This document shows positions 31,834 through 41,097 of a DNA stretch of 41,205 nt, in pieces; within the stretch, counting starts at the first letter, position 1, and each line of letters starts with the position of its first letter. The DNA is from Candidatus Zhuqueibacterota bacterium (GTDB lineage: Bacteria; Zhuqueibacterota; Zhuqueibacteria; Zhuqueibacterales; Zhuqueibacteraceae), in assembly GCA_022616415.1 (NCBI GenBank), contig JAKEEU010000324.1:1-41205 (forward strand), given 5' to 3'. Below the pieces are notes generated by a model. It made no database searches. It worked only from the letters and a program-made list of their open reading frames with translations, and was not told the origin of the DNA. The position numbers were made by a program, and so were the translations under genes.

Positions 31834-32955
31834 CTATTTGTCGGACTCCGCCGCCTTTCGCAAAACAAGAAAAGCCTCTTTCAGAGGTTGACCAACCGAA
31901 CTATCTGGTTCTGCCAAAACAAGGCTTTGATAGATATCTAAAAATTTGGTACGGTAGCGGTGGAAAAAGTGAAGGAAATGCCTGACAAAGCCGATGCAGT
32001 CCAAAACAGCAATCTCAAAGCCTGATTTGTCGTAGACGCTCTTGGCGTACTGATTGATTTCGTCCTCAATGACGTCGGTTGTGATGAAAATGTAGTTGTC
32101 GACTCGGTATTCAAGCGTCGCAATTTTTCTGATGGCGTTTTCAATGTCAACGATTGTCACTCGCTTGTCTTTCATTTCATAGCAGGTAATAATCCGGTCG
32201 TCGTTGATTAAAGTTACCTCGACATCGCCGATTGATCCGGTCTGGCTATCTGCGGCGGTGTGTGATTGAAGCGGCAGGGCAGTCTCGCCAATATGCTCCT
32301 TGACAGCGAGATAAGCGGCGGCAACCATTAAGACGGGGAGCCTGCTCGAATTCTTGCTGCTGAGGTGTTGCTGAAGAAGGTTAACGATTTGTTCGGAAGA
32401 CAATGGCAGCGCGTCTTCAGAGTGTTTCAACTCTCGGAGAAGCTGTTGCATCCTCCCTTCATTTTCACTTTTGATGACAAGCAGGAAGCGAATAGTTTCC
32501 TTGAGAGCGTTGGCCGGGTTAACTTTTCCACGTTGCACTAGGTCGGGCAACTCAAGAGCATTGGAATAGACTTGGCGTGGCCTGCCAACAAAAATCAAAG
32601 CCGTCGTTAGCTTGCGGTCGATATTTCTAAAAGCCGGAGTTAGAAAGGCGGTAGTCGAATTGGTGGGGAGCTTGTGTTTGATTACAAAGGGTTCGACAAA
32701 TTGTTCGTCGTAAGCACGCCCAGAATAAGTGCCTTTGCCACCAATTTCAGTATAGGGTTTTCTGATGTCTACTTTGGGGTTATCCAGTTTTCCAAGCAGA
32801 CAAGCCATCAGGAAGCGGATTGGAGCCTTGTTGGTGAGACAGCGACAAACGAACTCAATCTTAGCACGAAGATTATCGTCGCCAATAAGACTCTTATCCG
32901 GATTGGCTCGCACATCTTTGTAGAATTTTTCCAAAATCGCTGCAGGGTTTTTCAT
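31834..32955 (-). CDS. SacI-family restriction endonuclease
   Basis: A 373-residue type II restriction enzyme of the RE_SacI family. Recognised by KPYTEIGGKGTYSGRAYDEQ and LPTNSTTAFLTPAFRN (residues ~65-112), and by the PD-(D/E)XK site GDVEVTLI...CYEMKDK with Asp244, Glu260 and Lys262. The last segment (GFEIAVLDCIGFVRHFLHFF) is typical. Its ATG overlaps the stop of the methylase by ATGA, so the methylase is made first, as is usual for protection. SacI itself cuts GAGCTC; whether this homologue shares the site is unknown, and GAGCTC is present near 17877 and 24214 in this window. Confidence 0.85.
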   Translation of the reverse strand: MKNPAAILEKFYKDVRANPDKSLIGDDNLRAKIEFVCRCLTNKAPIRFLMACLLGKLDNPKVDIRKPYTEIGGKGTYSGRAYDEQFVEPFVIKHKLPTNSTTAFLTPAFRNIDRKLTTALIFVGRPRQVYSNALELPDLVQRGKVNPANALKETIRFLLVIKSENEGRMQQLLRELKHSEDALPLSSEQIVNLLQQHLSSKNSSRLPVLMVAAAYLAVKEHIGETALPLQSHTAADSQTGSIGDVEVTLINDDRIITCYEMKDKRVTIVDIENAIRKIATLEYRVDNYIFITTDVIEDEINQYAKSVYDKSGFEIAVLDCIGFVRHFLHFFHRYRTKFLDIYQSLVLAEPDSSVGQPLKEAFLVLRKAAESDK

Positions 32956-33848
32956 TGAAAAAGAGTGTAGGCATTCTTCAACTTGAGAATATCATAGTTG
33001 ACCCAAAGAACTTCTTGGCGCTTGTCTTTGGTTGAATGAATTGTCTTGAGCGGGCTGAAATGCTTCCTCCACTTCGGTGAAGAATAAAGCTCGTCCATCA
33101 GATCACACTGGTAATTGGAAATAGCCGCCAATCCCTTCACGGAGTTCAAAACCTTGGCAAATTGACGATGTTCCTCGTCGGCCATTTCATAACCATAAGA
33201 CTTCGTATCTCCTCTGGTACCGTGAACGTACGGTGGATCACAATAGAAGAGGGTTTCCTTGGAATCATAGAGCCGGATCACATCGATAGCGGGACGATTC
33301 TCAATTTGTACGCGCAGAAGCCTTTCGGCAATAAATGCCAAATCTTCGATGCCACCAAGCCAGCGGCTGATAACACCGCTCATTCCGTTTCTGCTCGTGT
33401 TTTTGCAGTTCGCCCACCGGCCTACAGTTGCTGTCTGTGCCAGACCCGTTCTGACTTGACGGGCACGTACATAGAAGCGCCTTGCTCGTTCAAAGGCGGA
33501 CAGGTTGGGATCCAATTGGCAGGCTTTTGCAAACTCTTCTCTTGAGAATGGTGTTAAACCGATTGCCTCTATTAATTTTGCCTTTTCTTCTCGTAGCACC
33601 TTGAAGAAATTGACAACTTCACCGTCAAGATCATTGTAGGTTTCGACCGGTGAGGGTTGTCTGTTAAGCAAAATTGCTGCCGAACCACCAAAAGGCTCAC
33701 AATAATGAGAGCATTCCGGCAACAATGGGAGAATCCAATCGAGATGAGAAAATTTCCCGCCATACCAACCGAAGGCGATTAGCTTCCGAGAGGTTTTGAG
33801 TTGCGATATGGGTGCGGGAATTCTTCTTGCTCCTTCTCTGAAAGCCAT
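32952..33848 (-). CDS. DNA adenine methylase (D12 class, Dam-like)
   Basis: A 298-residue N6-adenine methyltransferase of the MethyltransfD12 family. Motifs in order: the AdoMet site FGWYGGKFSHLDWI and CEPFGGSAAILLNR; the target-recognition middle (VRARQVRTGLAQTATVGRW); the catalytic YCDPPYVHGTRG; and AISNYQCDLMDELY. It starts MAFREGARRIP; fourteen upstream codons are less likely. Paired by overlap with the SacI-type nuclease, so it is the cognate protective methylase (inference). Confidence 0.9.
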   Translation of the reverse strand: MAFREGARRIPAPISQLKTSRKLIAFGWYGGKFSHLDWILPLLPECSHYCEPFGGSAAILLNRQPSPVETYNDLDGEVVNFFKVLREEKAKLIEAIGLTPFSREEFAKACQLDPNLSAFERARRFYVRARQVRTGLAQTATVGRWANCKNTSRNGMSGVISRWLGGIEDLAFIAERLLRVQIENRPAIDVIRLYDSKETLFYCDPPYVHGTRGDTKSYGYEMADEEHRQFAKVLNSVKGLAAISNYQCDLMDELYSSPKWRKHFSPLKTIHSTKDKRQEVLWVNYDILKLKNAYTLFQ

Positions 33849-33948
33849 TATGATTTCTTTCTGTAATGGGTAACGGGGTTTTGGTCGCATTAATATATTA
33901 AATTAACAGAACACTTTCAAGTCTGAAGATTTATAGTCAGCAACCAGC

Positions 33949-36372
33949 TCACACCACCCGCACCACCACCATCGTCATGTCATCGTGCTGGGGCGCATTG
34001 CCGGTGAAGCGCTGCACCGCGTGACGGGCTTGAATAATAGCTTCCTCGCTTGAGCCGGCGGCGCCGTTGGCCAAACTTTCAATTACACGTGTTTCGCCAA
34101 ATTCTTCTTTTTGGCCGTTCATCGCTTCGGTAAAGCCGTCGGTGTAAAACACAAAAACGTCGCCGCTATTTATGACCACCGTTTGCTCTTGAATGTTGCG
34201 GCGAAAAAGTTCGCCGTGCTCCAGGCCGAGCGCAAAGCCTGGCGGCGAAACGAGGATGGCGTTGTGCTCCCGGTGGCTAAGCAGCAAGATCGGGTTGTGG
34301 CCGGCGCGCGCGGAGGTGAAGGTACGCAGTTCCAAATCAAACACGCCGTAAACCAGGCTGACGAAAATGCCGCGGTCGACGTTCTCGTAAAAAAGCTGGT
34401 TGGCGCGAATCAGCGCTTGCGCCGGAGAGAGATTTTCCTGAATGGAAGATTTGATAATGCCCTTGGCGAGCGTCATATAAAACGCCGCCAAAATCCCCTT
34501 GCCTGACACATCGCCGACGAGCACGCCGAGACGATTGGGGCCAAGCTGCACAAAGTCGTAATAGTCGCCGCCGACTTCAGTGGCGGGAATGCAAAGCGCC
34601 GCAATGTCCAATCCTTTTACTGTGGGAAGCCCGCGCGGCAGAAATTTGAGTTGCACCTGCCTGGCGATTTCCAACTCTCGCTTCATCCGCTCTTTCTCCG
34701 CGAGGCGATCGAGATAATCGGGCTGCAAAACGCGCGTATCGATTTTCGTGCGGCCATAGCGTTGAATGATTTGGCCGCCCGCAATAAAAAGCAGGGGCAG
34801 CATGATGAGAAGCCCACCATGAATCGGGGCGATGGTTTTGCCGGCGTGCAAAAAACTGAATCCGTGCATGAGCAAAGGCAACGATAAAGCCGCCGCGACA
34901 GTCGTCAAAAAGTCAAATCGCAAATAGAGCAACGTCAACGCCAATCCCAATAGAAAATTGATGGCAAAAACAAAGCTGAACGGCGACCATTGGATTAAAG
35001 GCAAAGGATTCAGCGCTGAGATTAATGCCACCATGCCCGCGATTAACCAGGGCTTTTGGAAGAAGCGTGATATGAAGGAAACTAAAAACAGGCGATAGGC
35101 CGCTTCGGCAAAAAGGGCGAAATAAAGACTTTCACCGAACGCGCTTAACGACGGCACGAAAGCGGAATAAACAACGAGCGCGTCCATTTCGGTTTTCGGA
35201 TTGAAATAGGCCTGCACCGGCGCGGCAAAACGATTGATAAAAACGGTGAGGCCGGCGAATAAAATCAAGCTCCAAGCGGCGCCTCGCCATAGGCTTCCTC
35301 CGACGGGCCGAAACCACCAATGGCCATGCTGGGCGGCCTCGAAGCTGAGCAGACGATCTTGCCCGAGGTTGCGCATCAAGCTTTCACCCGTGCCATAAAG
35401 AATCGCAAAACCAAGAACGACAAAACCCGGCGCGAGAACGGCTTTAAGAAGCTGAACGGAGAAAGTGATGGTGGCATCGGTTAAAAAAAACAAAACGAGG
35501 CCAATGGCGATCAAGATACCGGCAGGCAACCCGGCTTTAAGGCTCAGCTCATCGGCGCGGAGTTTTTTGATGAAAAAGAAACCGACGGCGATAATGAGCA
35601 GAAAAAACGTCAAAGCCTGCCCCAGAAGCTGAAACGTCCAATCAGATTTGTCGGCGGCAGCTATCGGCGCATACGTCAACTGCCAACGTTGCACGTGTGC
35701 GCCTTGAATCACCGCCACAAGCTGAGCTTTCAAGCCGACGATGGGAGCAGGCACTTTCCATATAAAAGTATGATCGAGGCGCGCTTTCTGTTTCGTCATT
35801 TGGGATTTTTCAAGCACGACCCCCTCCGTATCGGCCAACACCGAAAAAGGAATGAGACTAAGAGCCAACGCTTGCGCTTCCTGTGGGCTGAACGTCGTGG
35901 TATCCTGCTGATATTCTTCGTAGGTATCAAACGACAGCAAGCGGCCATGGGTGTCCAATTGCACGCGGGCTTCGCCCACCAGATGTTTCACCAAAGCCTT
36001 TGTCACGTTTTCTTCTGAAGCGCCGGCGCTTAGAATATTTTTCAAGAGCGACGGTTTGCCATAACGCACGTTCCAGAAAAAGGCGGGGAGGTTGCGGCTG
36101 AACAGGCGATTGGCTTCGGCGGCGCCAAAATTCACCTGGCCGAAAGCAAGAAGTGAATGATTGGGGCGAAAATCGACAACCGGCTCCAAGCCTTCGTGTG
36201 CAGCCTGAATTTGTTCTAAAATAATCTCAGCTTGACGGATGATCTCGCGGCGGGAATGAGTGCCCTGCAAGCTCGCCTGCGGATAGGTTTTCGGAAAAAG
36301 CCAAAACGCCGCCAGCAATCCCGCGCCGGCAAGCGCGAGCAGCCAAAACTCCGAGTATCGGCGATTTTTCAT
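33949..36372 (-). CDS. Large membrane-domain PP2C/SpoIIE phosphatase (CPBP-like)
   Basis: 807 residues. One membrane helix (10-26) and an extracytoplasmic beta-rich domain (~40-235; RLLSFDTYEEYQQDTTTFS, HTFIWKVPAPIVG) are followed by ~9-10 membrane helices (~245-545). In that block FAEAAYRLFLVSF and a His/Phe helix (PLLMHGFSFLHAG) resemble, in degenerate form, the EExxR and HxxxN motifs of CPBP/Rce1-type intramembrane proteases; the second Glu is missing. A linker helix (KERMKRELEIARQVQLKFLP) leads to PP2C (~595-806) with EVGGDYYDFVQL, VGDVSGKGILAAFYMT, FVFYTDGFTEAMN and HDDMTMVVVR. It is separated from the core cluster by the restriction system. Likely senses an envelope signal. Confidence 0.92.
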   Translation of the reverse strand: MKNRRYSEFWLLALAGAGLLAAFWLFPKTYPQASLQGTHSRREIIRQAEIILEQIQAAHEGLEPVVDFRPNHSLLAFGQVNFGAAEANRLFSRNLPAFFWNVRYGKPSLLKNILSAGASEENVTKALVKHLVGEARVQLDTHGRLLSFDTYEEYQQDTTTFSPQEAQALALSLIPFSVLADTEGVVLEKSQMTKQKARLDHTFIWKVPAPIVGLKAQLVAVIQGAHVQRWQLTYAPIAAADKSDWTFQLLGQALTFFLLIIAVGFFFIKKLRADELSLKAGLPAGILIAIGLVLFFLTDATITFSVQLLKAVLAPGFVVLGFAILYGTGESLMRNLGQDRLLSFEAAQHGHWWFRPVGGSLWRGAAWSLILFAGLTVFINRFAAPVQAYFNPKTEMDALVVYSAFVPSLSAFGESLYFALFAEAAYRLFLVSFISRFFQKPWLIAGMVALISALNPLPLIQWSPFSFVFAINFLLGLALTLLYLRFDFLTTVAAALSLPLLMHGFSFLHAGKTIAPIHGGLLIMLPLLFIAGGQIIQRYGRTKIDTRVLQPDYLDRLAEKERMKRELEIARQVQLKFLPRGLPTVKGLDIAALCIPATEVGGDYYDFVQLGPNRLGVLVGDVSGKGILAAFYMTLAKGIIKSSIQENLSPAQALIRANQLFYENVDRGIFVSLVYGVFDLELRTFTSARAGHNPILLLSHREHNAILVSPPGFALGLEHGELFRRNIQEQTVVINSGDVFVFYTDGFTEAMNGQKEEFGETRVIESLANGAAGSSEEAIIQARHAVQRFTGNAPQHDDMTMVVVRVV

Positions 36373-36401
36373 ACCTTATAAATTGGCATTACAAAAGTCA
36401 A

Positions 36402-36471
36402 ACCCCGATTTTCCTTCAGTTGTTGAAATCAATTGGGTGGCGGTTTTAGCCTTACGATGCAAAATCGGGGT
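36402..36471. repeat. ACCCCGATTTT inverted repeat
   Basis: ACCCCGATTTT (36402-36412) and its complement AAAATCGGGGT (36461-36471) flank 48 bases between the phosphatase start and the propeller lipoprotein stop. The arms resemble the terminator at 1782-1820 (AAAACCCGATTT), so both may be one repeat family used as gene ends. The right arm overlaps the lipoprotein stop codon. Confidence 0.5.
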
Positions 36472-37775
36472 CATAGTGTCGTATCGACTTCGACAGGAAA
36501 AGAAATTCGACCGTAGGCTTCAAGGATTTGGCCGTTCGCTGAAATGCGAACCAGCCTGTTGTTGCCGAAATCGGCAACCAGACACGAGCCGTCATGGGGG
36601 TTCGCCGCCAGGCTTTCCGGTATATCGAACCCGGTCGTGGAAAAGCGCAGCGCGCCGTCCGGCGCTAATTTGACGATGCGGCTGTCGCCGGCTGCAGTTG
36701 AGTAATCGATCAGCCAGCAGCCGCCGGTGACTTCGTCGGCAGACAAACGATAAACGAAACGGAACGTTGGCGAAGAGAGCGTTTCTAAATTGCCTTGGGC
36801 ATCGAGCCGGATCACGCGCGTGCCGTCGGCGACCCACACTTTGCCCGTGCGTTCATCAATGTCGATGTCCCGCGGCCGTTGCAGGGAAAGATTGGCTCGA
36901 CGACGCAGCGCGCCGGTTTGAGAGAAAATGAACACGCGCAGGCTGTCGCGGCTGAGCGCCCAGACCTCACGAGTTTGCGGATGCACCGCCAGCGCCACGA
37001 TTTTTTTGTAGGCCTCGTTTTTCATGGCGCGCGTACCGTCGCTATTAAATTTCATCAGGCCGTTGGCCAACGTATCGGCCACCCAAACGCTGCCGTCCGA
37101 TTTGTCCACCGCCAAGTCAGCCGGGCCATCAATACGATCGAAGCGTCTCACGTTGCGACCGTTCATATCGACACGTCCAAGCTCGCTGCCATGGAATTCT
37201 TCCAAAACCCAAACATAGCCGCGCTGGGCGTCGATTTGCAAGCGGAAGGGACTGAAAAAAGCGCCGGAGCGCAGAATTTCGTGCCTGCCGTCGTGCGTCA
37301 GCTTGATGAGATCGCCGGAGCGGCCATCAGCAACCCACGAGAAGGTCGGGCCGGGCGTAATCGTCACCGCCTCCGTTAGTGGCGATTCAAAGTTGGGCGC
37401 GAGCGCGGAGAGGCGGTAGCTGCGCGTGGTGTCAAACTTGGCGCGGACTTCACGATAAGAGGAAATTCCCGGCGGCGTTTGGGCGATGGGGGAGAAGCTG
37501 GTTTCTCCTTGCAACTGGCGGTAAATTTGAAAACCGCTCAAATCGCGCAAGTCGATGCGATCCCATTGCAACTGCACGGTGTCGCGCATCGAGATCACAT
37601 TCAAACCGGTTGGCCTGCCCTGCGTGTTGGGATTCTTCGGATCGAGCGGATTGAGCCGGGCCCGATCCGAGCAACCAGTAAGTAGAATGATGACAAAACT
37701 ACAGCACAAAACGACAGCGGCAAACCGGCCTTTTATAAAATTCAGCAAAAATGCTCTCGGACAAATTGAAGGCAT
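36471..37775 (-). CDS. Lipoprotein with FN3 and NHL-type beta-propeller
   Basis: 434 residues. The signal peptide ends in the lipobox LLTGC (Cys35) followed by SDRARLNPLDPKNPN, a lead-in common in secreted proteins of this lineage. An FN3-like domain (~50-140; VQLQWDRIDLRDLSGFQIYR) precedes NHL/six-bladed propeller repeats with recurring D-x-x-x-G-x-V-W-V-A-D: DKSDGSVWVADTLANGLMKF, DERTGKVWVADGTRVIRL, NPHDGSCLVADFGNNRLVRI. Likely surface exposed and involved in binding rather than catalysis. No strong ribosome site. Confidence 0.85.
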   Translation of the reverse strand: MPSICPRAFLLNFIKGRFAAVVLCCSFVIILLTGCSDRARLNPLDPKNPNTQGRPTGLNVISMRDTVQLQWDRIDLRDLSGFQIYRQLQGETSFSPIAQTPPGISSYREVRAKFDTTRSYRLSALAPNFESPLTEAVTITPGPTFSWVADGRSGDLIKLTHDGRHEILRSGAFFSPFRLQIDAQRGYVWVLEEFHGSELGRVDMNGRNVRRFDRIDGPADLAVDKSDGSVWVADTLANGLMKFNSDGTRAMKNEAYKKIVALAVHPQTREVWALSRDSLRVFIFSQTGALRRRANLSLQRPRDIDIDERTGKVWVADGTRVIRLDAQGNLETLSSPTFRFVYRLSADEVTGGCWLIDYSTAAGDSRIVKLAPDGALRFSTTGFDIPESLAANPHDGSCLVADFGNNRLVRISANGQILEAYGRISFPVEVDTTL

Positions 37776-37944
37776 AGAAAGTGTCAGATTTTTGAGAAGA
37801 GCCGTGTTTAGGAGGATCGAAAATAACGTTTGCGAAGATAGAATAGCCGACTTATTCTATCCCGCCTCCTTAAAGGCTACGCCTGAAAGGTAATCAATTT
37901 GGACGGGGAAGTCAAGGGGCAAGTTGAAAAGCAAAGGGCAAAAA

Positions 37945-37980
37945 GCAAAAGGCAAAAAGCCGTTGCTTTTTGCCTTTTGC
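37945..37980 (-). terminator. Terminator hairpin of the zinc-ribbon gene
   Basis: A perfect 16-bp inverted repeat GCAAAAGGCAAAAAGC / GCTTTTTGCCTTTTGC with a CGTT loop, 22 bases after the zinc-ribbon gene's stop. On the minus strand it is followed by T-rich sequence. The remaining part of the gap 37776-38001 holds a purine-rich GGCAAAAAGC repeat and no ORF I can support. Confidence 0.6.
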
Positions 37981-38001
37981 CGTTTTCTTGTTGCCGTTCA
38001 T

Positions 38002-38454
38002 TTACGCCACGGCTTCAAAATTCTGCGCCAAAATTTTGGTGCCGTCCTGAAAGAGCACTTCGATTTTATTTTTGGTAAGCACTTTGGTGATCACCCCTAC
38101 ACCAAAAGTTTTATGACGAATAGCCGGGGTCTTGCTAAATTCGCCGGAAAGGGCATAGTCTATAACTAGCTGATCTTCAATCTGGCCAACTAATGTTCCC
38201 CAGTCTTTTTTGCCACGAGAAGCGCGCGGTGTCGTGCTCGTGCGCCGCCGGCTGGGGGTTGTCACTGCAACTTTGACCTTCTCCGCTCCCTGCGGCGCTT
38301 TGTAGGCATGATATCCCATGCAAGTTTTGCACATCACCTTGGTAATCTTGCCGTTTTTGACGGTGGTGACGGTGTGCCACGTATCGTTTTTGCATTTCCC
38401 ACAATAAGCTTCGATATCTTTGCCAATCAGGGTATCGGTAGATTCACTACGCAT
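38002..38454 (-). CDS. Zinc-ribbon protein with CarD/Tudor-like C-terminus
   Basis: 150 residues in three parts. (1) An N-terminal zinc ribbon YCGKCKNDTWHTV...VMCKTCMGYHAY with two CxxC pairs. (2) A basic linker (PSRRRTSTTPRASRGKKDW). (3) A C-terminal SH3/Tudor-like segment HKTFGVGVITKVLTKNKIEV LFQDGTKIL, similar to the RNA-polymerase-interaction fold of CarD and the UvrD tail. Such proteins could bind nucleic acid or RNA polymerase, but no member's function is known to me. GAAGGAG lies upstream of the ATG. Divergent from glgB. Confidence 0.75.
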   Translation of the reverse strand: MRSESTDTLIGKDIEAYCGKCKNDTWHTVTTVKNGKITKVMCKTCMGYHAYKAPQGAEKVKVAVTTPSRRRTSTTPRASRGKKDWGTLVGQIEDQLVIDYALSGEFSKTPAIRHKTFGVGVITKVLTKNKIEVLFQDGTKILAQNFEAVA

Positions 38455-38790
38455 GGGTTAAATCTCCTTCTAAAAAAGTTTTCTCCCTGCGGGCGCGGCT
38501 GGCGGTTAAACGCCCCGCTCGGCGGGATTTTTAATTGCTGCGAATGTTTTTAATACTTTATTTTAAGCAAAATTTTTGAAAAAACCAAGCAAATATTTAG
38601 TTATTTTACCGGTTTTATGTTTGCCGAAAAATGGGTAGCGGCGCTTGCTTTTGCGCCAAAACTTTGTTATTTTTGCAAACGCTGACTTAATCGAGAGCCG
38701 TCGAAAAGTTTTTTTCGTTGCGGTTCCCTTTTCGTTGCAAGTTACTTTTAAGATGTTAATTTTCGTTGTAAATTTCAACCGTGAGAGAGG
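38455..38790. other. Divergent promoter region of zinc-ribbon gene and glgB
   Basis: A 336-base AT-rich gap. Near the zinc-ribbon gene it has a ribosome site and a GC hairpin (CCCCGCTCGGCGGG, ~38512-38525) followed by ATTTTTA in its 5' leader. Near glgB it has AT-rich sequence with TTGCAA around 38738 and no convincing -10. No ORF of substance. Confidence 0.4.
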
Positions 38791-41028
38791 ATGATGGAGC
38801 TTACTGCTGCGTTAAAATTGCCGACCGTTTTGCCCGCCGAAATTTTAAAAATTCTGCACGGCGATCACAACGATCCATTCGCGATCCTGGGAATGCATGC
38901 GGTGGATTGGAACGGCCAAACCGGCATTGCGGTGCGCGCGTTTTTGCCGGATGCCCAAGCCGCCCAACTTGTCGAAATGGGCGCAAGCGAGCAACTTCAC
39001 CCGATGGCGCAAATCGAAGGCTCGGAATTTTTCGAGGCGGTTTTTCCGGAGCGGCAGAAAATGTTTCGCTATCAACTTGAGATCACCGATTTTTCCGGGC
39101 GCGTCCGGCGCTTTGACGATCCCTATGCTTTCCGGCCCGTGCTCGGCGATCTCGATCTCCATCTCTTTGGCGAAGGCAACCATCTCGAAATCTACGAGAA
39201 GCTCGGCGCCCACATACTGACCATCGACGGCGTGCGCGGCGTCTGTTTCGCCGTTTGGGCGCCGAACGCACGGCGAGTGAGCGTGATCGGCAATTTCAAT
39301 CAGTGGGATGGCCGCCGGCATCCCATGCGCATGCACCCCGGCGCCGGCGTCTGGGAAATTTTTATTCCCGGACTCGGCGAAGGAGAAATCTACAAATACG
39401 AGATTAAAACCCGGCAGGGTCTGCTGCGAACCAAAACCGATCCGTATGCATTTCGCATGGAATTGCGGCCCAACAACGCGGCGGTGGTGCAGCGTCTCGA
39501 TCATCTCACCTGGCATGACGAGAAGTGGATGGAGCAGCGTCGCGCCACCACTTTGTTTGAAAGACCGCTGGCGATTTATGAAGTCCATCTCGGCTCATGG
39601 CGGCGCAAAGTAGAAGAGAATAACCGTTGCCTCAATTATCGCGAGCTGGCGCACGAGCTGGCGCCGTATGTCAAAGAAATGGGTTTCACGCATGTCGAGC
39701 TGATGCCGGTGATGGAGTATCCGTACGATCCCTCATGGGGTTATCAAGTGACCGGATATTATGCGGCAACCGCTCGCTACGGCGCGCCGGAAGATTTTGC
39801 CTATTTTGTCGATTATCTGCACCAACACGACCTCGGCGTGATTTTGGATTGGGTGCCGGCGCATTTTCCGCGCGATGATTACGCCTTGCGCCTCTTTGAT
39901 GGCACCGCGTTGTACGAGCACGAAGATCCACGTTTGGGCGAGCATCCGGATTGGGGCACGTTGGTGTTCAACTATGGCCGCCACGAGGTGCGCAATTTTC
40001 TCGTCGCCAACGCGCTCTTCTGGTTCGATAAATATCACGTCGACGGCTTGCGCGTGGATGCGGTGGCCTCGATGCTGTATCTCGATTACTCGCGGCAGGC
40101 GGGGCAGTGGCTGCCGAACAAGTACGGCGGCCGTGAGAATCTCGACGCGATTGATTTTCTCCACAGACTCAATGAGGTGATCCACGAACGCTTCCCCGGC
40201 GCCATGATGATCGCGGAAGAGTCGACGGCGTGGCCGATGGTGTCGCGGCCGATCTACCTCGGCGGCCTCGGCTTCACATTCAAATGGAACATGGGGTGGA
40301 TGAATGATTTTCTCCGCTACATGAAAGAAGACCCCATCCATCGCAAGTACCATCAACACTTGGTCACCTTTTCGATGATCTATGCGTTTACGGAGAATTT
40401 CATTCTCGTGCTCTCACACGACGAAGTGGTGCACGGCAAGCGCGCGCTGCTCGACAAAATGCCCGGCGATCTTTGGCAGCGTTTCGCCAATTTGCGCGCG
40501 GCGCTGGGTTACATGTACGGCCATCCCGGCAAAAAACTGCTGTTCATGGGCGGCGAGTTCGGCCAATGGTGGGAATGGAACCACGCTGAGAGCATTCATT
40601 GGCATCTGCTCGAGCACGAGCCGCATCGGCAATTGCAAAAGTTCGTTAAAGACCTCAACCGGCTTTACCGCCACGAGCCGGCTCTATACGAAGTGGATTA
40701 CTCCTGGGAGGGTTTTCAGTGGATCGATTTTCAGGATCAGGACGCCAGCTTGATTTCATTTTTCCGGCGCGGCAAGAACGCCGATGACGTTTTGGTTTTT
40801 GCCTGCAATTTCACCCCGATCCCGCGCGCCAACTATCGCATCGGCCTGCCACTCCCCGGTTTCTATCAAGAAGTCTTGAACAGCGACTCCGCGCATTATG
40901 GCGGCAGCAACATGGGCAACAGCGGCGGCGTGACCGCCGAAGCAGAACCTTGGCACAATCAACCCTTTTCCGCCGAGATCACCTTTCCGCCTTTGGCCGT
41001 GGTGGTGTTTAAGAGAGCTACGATTTGA
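38791..41028 (+). CDS. glgB: 1,4-alpha-glucan branching enzyme GlgB
   Basis: 745 residues, full-length long-form GH13 branching enzyme, which cuts alpha-1,4-glucan and rejoins it by alpha-1,6 bonds in glycogen synthesis. Two N-terminal beta domains (N1 ~20-115; CBM48 ~120-230 with VCFAVWAPNARRVSVIGNFN) precede the catalytic barrel: nucleophile Asp423 (GLRVDAVASMLYLDYS), acid/base Glu476 (MIAEESTAW), Asp544 (LSHDEVVHGK); the E. coli equivalents are 405, 458 and 526. Start: ATG 38791 touches the GAGAGG ribosome site, so ATG 38794 may be the true start. No other glycogen gene is adjacent. Confidence 0.97.
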   Translation: MMELTAALKLPTVLPAEILKILHGDHNDPFAILGMHAVDWNGQTGIAVRAFLPDAQAAQLVEMGASEQLHPMAQIEGSEFFEAVFPERQKMFRYQLEITDFSGRVRRFDDPYAFRPVLGDLDLHLFGEGNHLEIYEKLGAHILTIDGVRGVCFAVWAPNARRVSVIGNFNQWDGRRHPMRMHPGAGVWEIFIPGLGEGEIYKYEIKTRQGLLRTKTDPYAFRMELRPNNAAVVQRLDHLTWHDEKWMEQRRATTLFERPLAIYEVHLGSWRRKVEENNRCLNYRELAHELAPYVKEMGFTHVELMPVMEYPYDPSWGYQVTGYYAATARYGAPEDFAYFVDYLHQHDLGVILDWVPAHFPRDDYALRLFDGTALYEHEDPRLGEHPDWGTLVFNYGRHEVRNFLVANALFWFDKYHVDGLRVDAVASMLYLDYSRQAGQWLPNKYGGRENLDAIDFLHRLNEVIHERFPGAMMIAEESTAWPMVSRPIYLGGLGFTFKWNMGWMNDFLRYMKEDPIHRKYHQHLVTFSMIYAFTENFILVLSHDEVVHGKRALLDKMPGDLWQRFANLRAALGYMYGHPGKKLLFMGGEFGQWWEWNHAESIHWHLLEHEPHRQLQKFVKDLNRLYRHEPALYEVDYSWEGFQWIDFQDQDASLISFFRRGKNADDVLVFACNFTPIPRANYRIGLPLPGFYQEVLNSDSAHYGGSNMGNSGGVTAEAEPWHNQPFSAEITFPPLAVVVFKRATI

Positions 41029-41097
41029 TTTTTATTCGGAATGCAGGGCTATTATTAGTCCCCCCCACTTCAAGTTGAGTGATTTTTGTGTCGTCGT

